This document shows positions 17,064 through 23,633 of a stretch of DNA of 56,636 bases, in pieces. A model generated the notes under the pieces. It saw nothing but the letters and a program-made list of their open reading frames with translations, was not told where the DNA came from and did not search any database. This stretch comes from Candidatus Sulfopaludibacter sp. SbA3 (GTDB lineage: Bacteria; Acidobacteriota; Terriglobia; Bryobacterales; Bryobacteraceae): the NCBI GenBank assembly GCA_945893365.1, contig CAMDED010000033.1:1-56636 (forward strand). Direction: 5' to 3'. Both the position numbers and the translations under genes were made by a program. Numbering within the stretch: position 1 is the first letter of the stretch; each line of letters starts with the position of its first letter.

Positions 17064-17975
17064 ATGGCAGCAATTACTTCAGCAAATCTCGCGAATGCGA
17101 TCGTTAAGCTCGTGGCGGCCGATGCGTTGCCCGCGCTGGTGGGGAACCTGATTATGGGGAACCTGGTCAATCGCGACTACGAGCCGACTCTGGCGCAAGC
17201 CGGAGACACGGTGAATATCCCGATCGCACCGACGCTCGTGGCAAACAACATCGCGGAAGGCGGCACGGTGCAGACGCAGAATCCGAATGTGGGCACTGCG
17301 CAAATCGTCCTAAACACGCACGCGGAAGCGACGTTTCTGATTCCGGATGTGACGAAGGTCCTGGCGGTGCCGGACCTGCTGAGCCTCTACATGCGTCCGG
17401 CGGTGATCGCAATCGCACAAAAGATCGAGAGCGACCTGCTGAACCTCTATGCAAGTTTCTCGAGCAACCCAACCGTGGGTACGGCCGGCGCGGCGTTGAC
17501 CGAAGCCGCGGTCGACCTGGCGGAGACGGCGTTGTTCAACGCGAAGCTCCCGGCGAGCGAGGGGAAATATCTGGTGGTGGATGGCGCGACGTACTCCCAG
17601 CTCCGCCAGATTCCGCGATTCAGCGAGTTCCAGACGGCCGGCGAGGCGGGACTTCGCGCGCTGGTGGACGGCAGCGTGGGCAAGATCAAGGACTTCTTCG
17701 TTTTCCGCTCGCAGTTCGTGCAGAAGACGGGAAGCGCGCCGGTGACCACGAATAACATCGCGTTCTCGAAGAATGCGATCGGCCTGGTGATCCGGCGCCT
17801 GCCGCAGCCGCTTCCCGGGACGGGCGCGATCGCGGAGTACGCCGAGTTGGGTAACTTCGGCATGCGCGTCATCATGAGCTATCAGCCGAACACTCTGGCA
17901 CAGCAGTTCACGGTGGACGTACTGTACGGCGCCGCGGTGATCCGGAACAGCTTCGGCGTGCAGGTCAAGAGCTAG
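17064..17975 (+). CDS. Major capsid protein, P22 coat-like (HK97 fold)
   Basis: This 303-residue protein begins with an alpha-helical segment (MAAITSANLANAIVKLVAAD) and then LVNRDYEPTLAQAGDTVNIP. This is the characteristic start of P22-coat family proteins in GTA-like and prophage loci. The P-domain helix lies around MRPAVIAIAQKIESDLLNLY, and the protein ends with the closing strand of the A-domain. Length is shorter than P22 gp5 (about 430) because the inserted domain is absent. AAAAGGAAAA precedes the ATG. It forms the icosahedral shell. Confidence 0.9.
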   Translation: MAAITSANLANAIVKLVAADALPALVGNLIMGNLVNRDYEPTLAQAGDTVNIPIAPTLVANNIAEGGTVQTQNPNVGTAQIVLNTHAEATFLIPDVTKVLAVPDLLSLYMRPAVIAIAQKIESDLLNLYASFSSNPTVGTAGAALTEAAVDLAETALFNAKLPASEGKYLVVDGATYSQLRQIPRFSEFQTAGEAGLRALVDGSVGKIKDFFVFRSQFVQKTGSAPVTTNNIAFSKNAIGLVIRRLPQPLPGTGAIAEYAELGNFGMRVIMSYQPNTLAQQFTVDVLYGAAVIRNSFGVQVKS

Positions 17976-17990
17976 CACGGTAAGGGCAGG

Positions 17991-18030
17991 GAAGGGCCGG
18001 GGCCTTCGGGTTCCAGCCCTTCGCATTTTC
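17991..18030 (+). terminator. Possible leaky terminator after the coat gene
   Basis: GAAGGGC at 17991-17997 pairs with GCCCTTC at 18016-18022, with further pairing inside the loop. It is followed by GCATTTTC. It lies just after the coat stop, where many phages place a leaky terminator to keep coat transcripts in excess. The T-tract is short, so confidence is low. Confidence 0.4.
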
Positions 18031-18046
18031 TGGAGGGAGAAAACCT

Positions 18047-18373
18047 ATGGATCTACGAGTGTATTTCGAGAAAATCCGCGAAGCGGAAAGAGAAATGACT
18101 TCCGACTTCGTGACGGTGGTGAGCAACGCGACAAGCGACGGGGGAAAGGCCGGAGTGATGACGGAAGTCACACGGAGCGTGGCCGCCAGGATGATTGTGG
18201 AACAAAGCGCGCGCGCGGCGTCGCCCGAGGAGACGGAGGAATACAGGCTCCAGGCAGGCCGGGAGCGAGAAGCGGCGGAGGTACTGGCGCAAGCCGGCCG
18301 CCTGCAATTCGCGGTAGTTTCGGCGGCGGACCCCCGGAGCGCGAAAGCGGCGCCGAAGCCGGCGAAAGCGTAG
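18047..18373 (+). CDS. Small head/neck protein of unknown family
   Basis: This 108-residue charged helical protein (MDLRVYFEKIREAEREM...) has an Ala/Lys/Pro-rich tail. A GGAGGGAG ribosome site is about 9 bases upstream. It follows the coat gene and precedes two neck-type proteins; a role as head decoration or connector is only positional. No family is recognised. Confidence 0.6.
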   Translation: MDLRVYFEKIREAEREMTSDFVTVVSNATSDGGKAGVMTEVTRSVAARMIVEQSARAASPEETEEYRLQAGREREAAEVLAQAGRLQFAVVSAADPRSAKAAPKPAKA

Positions 18374-18381
18374 GAACGGCG

Positions 18382-19137
18382 ATGCCACTCTTTACGGACG
18401 GAATAGTCTCAACGCTCGCGGACCTGCGCGCGCAGGAAACGCATCTATACGAAGTTGCGAGCGCGGAGGGGATCGATCTTACCACGAAGCTGAAGCTGGC
18501 GCAGGACGAAGTGGCGATCGAGCTGACTCGGATCGTACAGCGGACGAGATTGCGCAGCGGGGCTCTGGACGGGATTGTGGTAACGCCGCCACTGAAGTTG
18601 TGGCACGTGTTCCACACGCTGGCGATGGTGTACCGGGACGCGTACTTCAATCAACTGAACGACCGGTATCAGGGCAAGTGGAGAGAGTACCAAGTCCTTG
18701 CCGAGTGGGCGCGGGAGATGCTCATACAGACGGGGCTTGGAGTGTCGGCCGAGCCGCTGGCAAGAGCGGGGACGCCGATTCTAGGCAGCATCCCCGGCGA
18801 CGGCGCCGCGAACCTTTACTTTGTTCAATACGCGTGGACAAACGCCGCGGGGCAAGAGGGAATGCCTGGAGAAGTGGCCGGTCTGGCGACGGACGATGGG
18901 TATACTCTCACGGTCCTGCCGGGAGTTCCTCCGGAAGTTCCTCCTGAGACGGCAACGGGGTGGAACGTGTACGCCGGGACATCGAGTGAAGGCGTCACGC
19001 TGCAGAATGCAACGCCGATGCCGGTGGGCGAGCCGTGGGTGATGCCGCCGACGGGCCTGATATCAGGCCGGAGGCCAGGCACGGGTCAGGAACCGGACGC
19101 GCTAAGAATCGTGCCGCGAGTGCAGTTGAGGGGGTAG
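18382..19137 (+). CDS. Head-tail connector protein with C-terminal Ig/FN3-like domain
   Basis: This is a 251-residue protein. The first ~125 residues are helical (LADLRAQETHLYEVASAEG, KLWHVFHTLAMVYRDAYFN), as expected of a gp6/gp15-type adaptor. The rest is an Ig/FN3-like beta domain with the phage pattern YFVQYAWTNAAGQEG, TGWNVYAGTS and LQNATPMPVGEPW. A related FN3-like unit appears in the tail hub. It sits 8 bases after the preceding gene. It is probably a neck component joining head to tail. Confidence 0.6.
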   Translation: MPLFTDGIVSTLADLRAQETHLYEVASAEGIDLTTKLKLAQDEVAIELTRIVQRTRLRSGALDGIVVTPPLKLWHVFHTLAMVYRDAYFNQLNDRYQGKWREYQVLAEWAREMLIQTGLGVSAEPLARAGTPILGSIPGDGAANLYFVQYAWTNAAGQEGMPGEVAGLATDDGYTLTVLPGVPPEVPPETATGWNVYAGTSSEGVTLQNATPMPVGEPWVMPPTGLISGRRPGTGQEPDALRIVPRVQLRG

Positions 19138-19140
19138 ACG

Positions 19141-19635
19141 ATGCCGAGGATAGGGAATGCCGCAACGCTGAAGGCGCTTCAACTGCTGACGGCGCCCGCG
19201 GGGCTGAATGCAAGTATCGGAACGATTTCGCGGGAAGAGAGCGTGGCGCTGCCGGTGATCGCCGCGAAGCAGGTGTTCACGCAAAACGTCGCGGCGGATA
19301 TCGTGGAGCGGGACCTCGAAACGAATTATCCGGCAGTGCATCTTTACTGCGAGAAATTGACGAACACGCTGAAGGAGACTTTCAGGACGTTTTCGGGGCA
19401 GGCGCGGATGGGGGTCGAGGTGAGAGTTTCGAACGACCGTCTGCAGGGGCTCGAACAGCGTCTGCAGTTGTATGTGGACGCCGTGACGCAAGTGCTCGAC
19501 AAGAGCCGGGGAGACTGGGGCGGCGGGATGTTTTACACCGGAGGCTATGAAGCCGTTTTCGGAGGAGTGAAGCGGGGCGGAAAGAACTATATCCAAACCG
19601 CGAAGATCACCTATGACTTGCAGGTGAGCCTCTAG
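19141..19635 (+). CDS. Tail-completion/neck protein
   Basis: This 164-residue alpha/beta protein starts 3 bases after the previous stop. Its features are a mid-protein YPAVHLYCEKLTNTLKE, then the strand GQARMGVEVRVSN, and a late DWGGGMFYTGGYEAVFG segment. The size and position just before the tail tube match tail-terminator proteins. The family is not recognised with certainty. Confidence 0.55.
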   Translation: MPRIGNAATLKALQLLTAPAGLNASIGTISREESVALPVIAAKQVFTQNVAADIVERDLETNYPAVHLYCEKLTNTLKETFRTFSGQARMGVEVRVSNDRLQGLEQRLQLYVDAVTQVLDKSRGDWGGGMFYTGGYEAVFGGVKRGGKNYIQTAKITYDLQVSL

Positions 19636-19683
19636 AACTGCAAGAAGCGCCGCTGCAACTTTTGGGTGTGGACTGTGGTGAGG

Positions 19684-19763
19684 GAGGGGCGGGCCATCGT
19701 CTTTTTCGGCCTGCCACGTGCGCGGCACGAAAGGCAGGCGACCAACAACGATCGCCCGCCCCA
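19684..19763. repeat. Host-type palindromic repeat, copy 2 (diverged)
   Basis: This is the same design as the element at 16265-16361. The left arm ggggcgggccatcgt (from 19685) pairs with the right arm acgatcgcccgcccc (ending 19762) with one mismatch. A core ggcctgccacgtgcgcggcac and aggcaggcgacc is shared with copy 1. It lies in the gap between the neck protein and the tail-tube gene. Two diverged copies in two inter-gene gaps of the same cassette imply separate insertions. Confidence 0.8.
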
Positions 19764-19792
19764 CCTTTAAGAGAGACCGATAGGAGAGTCAA

Positions 19793-20965
19793 TTGTCTTG
19801 TTACATATCATCAAACGCAAACCGCTTGTATGCGGAGCTGGAGAGCGACTTCGGGGCTGTGCCGCTAGTGGGGCCGGAAGATCGATTCGCCGCCATCAAA
19901 TTGACGGCGCGGCAGCGCTCGGCGCGGGCGGAGCGGCGCGATAAGACGGGGAGCCGCACGTTTCAGGGAGCGCCCGTGGGACAGCGGCGAAAGACGAATT
20001 TCGAGTTGCAGCTTTATCTGACAGGATGGGGCGGCGGGACGCAACTGCCGGGGTACGCGCCGCTCGTGCAAGGAGCGTTGGGCGGCGCACCGCTCTACTA
20101 CGTCGGCGGGACGGCGGGTCAGGGGTCGACGGCGTCGCAACTGGCGTTCTCCGCGGCACACGGGTTGGTTTCGGGGCAGGCGGTGACGTACCAAGGAGAA
20201 CTTCGGTTCGTGGCGGCCGTTGTGGACGGGGCGACGGTTCACCTTAACGCTCCGTTCTCGTCAGCGCCAGCGGCGGGCGCGCCGATCGGGCCTACGGTCA
20301 CGTATTTTCCGGCCAACGAACTGCCGAGCGTCAGTATTTTCGACTACTGGACCCCCGCGACGACGGTGCAGCGAATCGTTTCCGGAGCTTCGGTGGACAA
20401 GATGACGATCAAAGTGAATGGGGACTTTCACGAGTTCGAGTTCAGCGGTCCGGCGCAGGACCTAATCGACAACAGCAGCTTCACTTCCGGGCTCGGCGCG
20501 CTGACCGCCTTTCCCGCGGAGCCGCTGGTGGAACAACTGTACGATCAGGCGGTGCCGGGGCATCTTGGGCAGGCGTGGCTGGGCTACGCGCCAGACCGAT
20601 TCCTGACGATCACCAGCGCTCTTTTCGCGCTCGATAACAACCTCGATCTGAGATCGAACGAGTTCGGGCTAGCGCTGCCGCAGTGCATCACCGCAGGCAA
20701 GAGAGAGGTGAGCGTGGACTTCGACCTGTATGGAGACGACGAGGGGGCGACGCTCGGGCTGTATCAGGCGGCGAGGCAGGAGTCACCGGTGCCGGTAATG
20801 TTTCAGTTGGGGCAGCAGGAAGGCCAGTTGTTCGGCGTTTATTTGAAGAGCGTCGTTCCCGAGGTGCCCGACTTCGACGACAGGGATCCGCGCTTACAGT
20901 GGCGGTTCCGGAACTCGCGGGCACAGGGCACGGTGGACGACGAGATCGCGGTGGCCTTCGGATAG
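19793..20965 (+). CDS. Major tail tube protein
   Basis: This is a 390-residue beta-rich protein. It starts at TTG 19793, supported by AGGAG about 7 bases upstream; no ATG or GTG in frame gives the conserved beginning. The N-terminal domain has the long-hairpin tube pattern (RFAAIKLTARQRSARAER, GRRKTNFELQLYL-type strand), and the C-terminal half carries KREVSVDFDLYGDD, typical of siphovirus tube proteins. It polymerises as rings around the tape measure to form a non-contractile tail; no sheath gene is present. Confidence 0.7.
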   Translation: MSCYISSNANRLYAELESDFGAVPLVGPEDRFAAIKLTARQRSARAERRDKTGSRTFQGAPVGQRRKTNFELQLYLTGWGGGTQLPGYAPLVQGALGGAPLYYVGGTAGQGSTASQLAFSAAHGLVSGQAVTYQGELRFVAAVVDGATVHLNAPFSSAPAAGAPIGPTVTYFPANELPSVSIFDYWTPATTVQRIVSGASVDKMTIKVNGDFHEFEFSGPAQDLIDNSSFTSGLGALTAFPAEPLVEQLYDQAVPGHLGQAWLGYAPDRFLTITSALFALDNNLDLRSNEFGLALPQCITAGKREVSVDFDLYGDDEGATLGLYQAARQESPVPVMFQLGQQEGQLFGVYLKSVVPEVPDFDDRDPRLQWRFRNSRAQGTVDDEIAVAFG

Positions 20966-20969
20966 AGCC

Positions 20970-21335
20970 ATGAACTACGAAAGCGAACTGACGGTGGAAT
21001 CGAAGACGGAGCCGGGAGTGGTGTACCGGCTGGCGCGGGTGTCGTTCGGAAGAAGGATGGAGTTAACGCGGAGGGTGCGGGAAGTGTGGCGAAAGGTGGA
21101 GTTTCTGAACGCCGGCACGGATCCTCGCGAGAAGATTGAGGCCGCGGTGTTGTCGGCGGAGGTGGATCGTTTGTATGTGCTGTGGGCCCTCCGCGAGGTG
21201 AGCGGGCTGACGATCGACGGGCAAGCGGCGACGCCGGAGTCGCTGGTTGAGTCCGGTCCCGAGACCTTGTTCCGGGAGGCCTTGAGCGCCGTGAAGGCCG
21301 AGTGCGGACTTGGGGAAGCGGAAATAAAAAACTAA
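20970..21335 (+). CDS. Tail assembly chaperone, gpG-like (short product)
   Basis: This 121-residue helical protein lies between the tail tube and tape measure, the universal place for the gpG/gpGT chaperone pair. Its last codons are ATA AAA AAC TAA. The heptamer A AAA AAC at 21326-21332 is a canonical -1 slippery site placed directly before the stop. Slippage there continues into the -1 frame, which is open to 21664. The chaperone wraps the tape measure and recruits tube subunits, and is absent from the finished tail. The starting ATG is 4 bases after the tube stop. Confidence 0.75.
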   Translation: MNYESELTVESKTEPGVVYRLARVSFGRRMELTRRVREVWRKVEFLNAGTDPREKIEAAVLSAEVDRLYVLWALREVSGLTIDGQAATPESLVESGPETLFREALSAVKAECGLGEAEIKN

Positions 21336-21664
21336 TCGTCGCCTTTCATTTTCAGTTTTCCAACCAGGCCGGGTGGAAGTGCGACAGTTGCCGTAAGTCC
21401 GGTTTGGAGATGACGCGGAGGTGCGGGTGGGTGCCCGCGGCGCTGGAAACGCCGGAGAAGGTGGTCTGGGCGCGCGGTCCGATTTCGGTAACGAGCTGTC
21501 CGACTTCGTACATCACGCCGCGGAGCCTGACGTGGATTGACGAATTTCACGCGTGGCGGAGGTTCGGGAGAACCGGGCTCGACCGCCTGGGGGCGAAACA
21601 GGCAGAGGCGTTTTTGATTTTGGAAGAGCAGACATTGGCGGAGGAATCGCGTGGCCGAGACTAG
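21302..21664 (+). CDS. Tail assembly chaperone extension, gpT-like (reached by -1 frameshift)
   Basis: This is the -1 frame region that follows the slippery site. The fusion product would run from 20970, shift at 21326-21332, and end at the TAG at 21662-21664, adding about 110 residues. The extension has a cysteine-rich start (KCDSCRKSGLEMTRRCGW) with another Cys in SVTSCPTSY, which could bind zinc, and a helical end. Independent starts (GTG 21302, ATG near 21410) are possible but have weak context. The stop overlaps the GTG start of the tape measure. In lambda the T extension binds the tail tube protein. Confidence 0.7.
   Translation: MRTWGSGNKKLIVAFHFQFSNQAGWKCDSCRKSGLEMTRRCGWVPAALETPEKVVWARGPISVTSCPTSYITPRSLTWIDEFHAWRRFGRTGLDRLGAKQAEAFLILEEQTLAEESRGRD
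21326..21332 (+). promoter_or_regulatory. Slippery heptamer A AAA AAC for programmed -1 frameshifting
   Basis: The zero frame is set by the ATG at 20970; the heptamer falls exactly in X XXY YYZ phase (A AAA AAC) and is followed at once by the zero-frame stop TAA. The -1 frame stays open for 110 codons. Position, phase and the frame of the downstream ORF agree. No clear downstream pseudoknot was worked out. Confidence 0.85.
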
Positions 21665-22424
21665 TTTGGAGAGGGTAATCGCGGATGCGCTGCGAAGGGC
21701 GGCCGGGGGCAGAAGCAGTGGAGATCCGGCCGGTCCGGCAATCACCGGCGCGGCTCGGGATGGCGGGGACAATCCGGCCGGTTTGGAGAGCGTAATTGGG
21801 GATGCGCTGCGAAGGGCGGGCGGGGGCAGGAGCGGCGGCGATCTGGGCGGTCCGGCGATTGGCGGCGGGGCGCAGGATGGCTTCGCGCCGACGGAGAATT
21901 TGGGAGAACTGTCCAGACAGCTCAGCGCCTTGAGGGCTGCCAGCCTGTCGCAGATCGACGCGGCAGCCGCGAATACGCGCGCGGTACTGGAGAGCACGGT
22001 ATCGCAGACGAGCGGAATCAGGCAGGGGATCACCTCAACCGGAACGACGCTGGCCTCGGTACTCGGGAGCGGCCTTGGTCTGGCGCCCGCGGTGAAGGCG
22101 CTATTGGGGCTGTTCACGGGAAGCTCGGACGAAGCGCCGCCAGCGCTGCCGAAGTACATCGCACCTCCGCCGCTCCGATTCGAAGCGGGAAATGTGCCGG
22201 GCGGCTTTACGTCGATCGGCTATGGGCAGGGAGGGAATCCACGGCTGACGGGCGGACCAAGCGGATCGAACGGGGGACCCGCGTCATACTCGCCGCAGGT
22301 AACGATTCAGGTGCAGGCGATGGACAGCCGCTCGTTCATGGACCATAGCGACGACATCGCACGGGCCGTGCGCGAGGCGATGCTGAACATGCATCCGATG
22401 AACGACGTCGTGAACGACCTGTAA
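21651..22424 (+). CDS. Short tape measure-like protein
   Basis: This 257-residue protein starts at GTG 21651, overlapping the chaperone extension. It sits in the tape measure position directly after the G/GT pair. The N-terminus is an imperfect tandem duplication with a 39-residue period (LERVIADALRRAAGGRS and LESVIGDALRRAGGGRS). A helical middle with a hydrophobic segment (LASVLGSGLGLAPAVKALLG) follows, then a Gly/Pro linker and a conserved end (VTIQVQAMDSRSFMDHSDDI...) of a type seen at tape-measure C-termini. If it is the whole ruler it would specify a very short tail. No lysozyme or peptidase domain is present. Confidence 0.6.
   Translation: MAETSLERVIADALRRAAGGRSSGDPAGPAITGAARDGGDNPAGLESVIGDALRRAGGGRSGGDLGGPAIGGGAQDGFAPTENLGELSRQLSALRAASLSQIDAAAANTRAVLESTVSQTSGIRQGITSTGTTLASVLGSGLGLAPAVKALLGLFTGSSDEAPPALPKYIAPPPLRFEAGNVPGGFTSIGYGQGGNPRLTGGPSGSNGGPASYSPQVTIQVQAMDSRSFMDHSDDIARAVREAMLNMHPMNDVVNDL
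21666..21881 (+). repeat. In-frame tandem duplication inside the tape measure gene
   Basis: Two units with a 117-base (39-codon) period start at 21666 and 21783. Both open with ttggagag.gtaat and share ggatgcgctgcgaagggcg; the second unit is partial. Ruler proteins change tail length through such in-frame duplications. Confidence 0.75.
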
Positions 22425-22430
22425 CCAGCC

Positions 22431-22790
22431 ATGTCGACTTTACCTAAATTGAAAACCGGCGCCGTGATGCAGTATCCGGCGGCGAAGGATGCCTCGTACT
22501 CGACGGGTATCGTCAAGTTCGTCGACGGAGCCGAGCAGCGTTACCGCGATTTCAAAGCGCCGCTGAGGCGCTGGATCATTCGGCTGGACCTGCTGGACGA
22601 GGCGGAGTTGTCCGCGCTTGAGGACTTCTTCCTGGACCGGGACGGACGGTTCGGAAGCTTCACCTTCGTTGAACCCTGGACTGAAACGGAATACCCGAAC
22701 TGCAGTCTGGACAGCGACAAATTCGAATCCGATTTTGTGGAAGAGATGCGCGGCAGGACAACGTTTGTAGTGCGTGAGAACCGGGCATAG
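22431..22790 (+). CDS. Distal tail protein A (DUF2460/Dit-like)
   Basis: This 119-residue protein has the layout MQYPAAKDASYSTGIVKF, DGAEQRYRDFKAPLRRW, LSALEDFFLDRDGRFGSFTF, VEPWTETEY. The F..RDGRFGSFTFVEPW segment is typical of DUF2460-type distal tail proteins. The following gene repeats this domain, so the two are paralogues. It probably forms the ring at the tail tip that joins tube to hub. It begins 6 bases after the tape measure stop. Confidence 0.65.
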   Translation: MSTLPKLKTGAVMQYPAAKDASYSTGIVKFVDGAEQRYRDFKAPLRRWIIRLDLLDEAELSALEDFFLDRDGRFGSFTFVEPWTETEYPNCSLDSDKFESDFVEEMRGRTTFVVRENRA

Positions 22791-22844
22791 CGGGCTCGAT
22801 CGGATGCCCGGCCGGCCGCGAGCGCGAGGGGGCGCCGAGAATCG

Positions 22845-23633
22845 ATGTTAGTTTATCCGCAACTGCCGTCCGGAGCGACAGCCCAGTATCCGGTACGGAA
22901 GATCAGAAAAACGCGAACGATCGTCAACGAGAGCCTGGACGGGAGTACGGTCCGGTTCGCCGACTATTGGGGACAGACTTGCGAGTGGAAGCTCGAGTAC
23001 CAGGGGCTTTCGGACGATGAGGCGCAACTGCTGCAGGATTTCTTCGAGAGCGTTGAAGGCAGGCTGAAGACATTCCTGTTCGTGGACCCGACGGCGAACC
23101 TTCTGTTGTGGACGGAAGATCCGGCCCGCGACGTTTGGGAGAAAAGTCCACTGCTCGCGGTCTCAGGCGGCGTGGACGATCCGAGGGGCGGGACGAAGGC
23201 ATGGAACGCGACGAACAATGGATTCGCAGCCGCGCGCATCGAGCAGACGCTAAATATTTCGAGGCCCTATGAGTATTGCTTCAGCGTGTATGCGCGAGGG
23301 GCGGCGGGTACCGAGGTGCGCTTGTCCATAGGGGCCACGTTCTCAGCGGAGAAGATTGGACCGGAGTGGAAGAGAATTCGCGTGCACGGAAGATCCGAGG
23401 TGGGCGTGGAATCCACAAGCTTCGGGCTGGAACTTGCGGCTGGGACGGCGGTGGATCTGTTTGGTCCGCAACTCGAAGCGCAGCCAGGAGCCTCCGTCTA
23501 CAGGAAGACTACGTCGCGAAGCGGCGTGTACACGGATGCGAGATTCATGGAAGACCGGTTAACAGTGACGACAACCGGGCCTAACGCACATTCGTGCGTG
23601 TTGAGAGTGCTTGCCAATGCCAACAATATTTGA
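22845..23633 (+). CDS. Distal tail protein B with jelly-roll/carbohydrate-binding extension
   Basis: This is a 262-residue protein. Residues 1-85 repeat the preceding distal-tail domain (SGATAQYPVRKIRKTRTIV, LLQDFFESVEGRLKTFLFVD). Residues ~90-235 form a beta-sandwich of the phage carbohydrate-binding kind: a start like LLLWTEDPARDVWEK, then GTKAWNATNNGFAAARIEQT, FSVYARGAAGTEVRLSIG, WKRIRVHGRS, VDLFGPQLEAQPGASVY. It may place a sugar-binding module at the tail tip. The end overlaps the hub gene by 17 bases. Confidence 0.65.
   Translation: MLVYPQLPSGATAQYPVRKIRKTRTIVNESLDGSTVRFADYWGQTCEWKLEYQGLSDDEAQLLQDFFESVEGRLKTFLFVDPTANLLLWTEDPARDVWEKSPLLAVSGGVDDPRGGTKAWNATNNGFAAARIEQTLNISRPYEYCFSVYARGAAGTEVRLSIGATFSAEKIGPEWKRIRVHGRSEVGVESTSFGLELAAGTAVDLFGPQLEAQPGASVYRKTTSRSGVYTDARFMEDRLTVTTTGPNAHSCVLRVLANANNI

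Noticed and set aside
16265-19763. Palindromic repeats considered as a CRISPR array or IS ends
   Set aside because: Only two diverged copies 3.4 kb apart, with no spacer series, no target-site duplication and no transposase between them.
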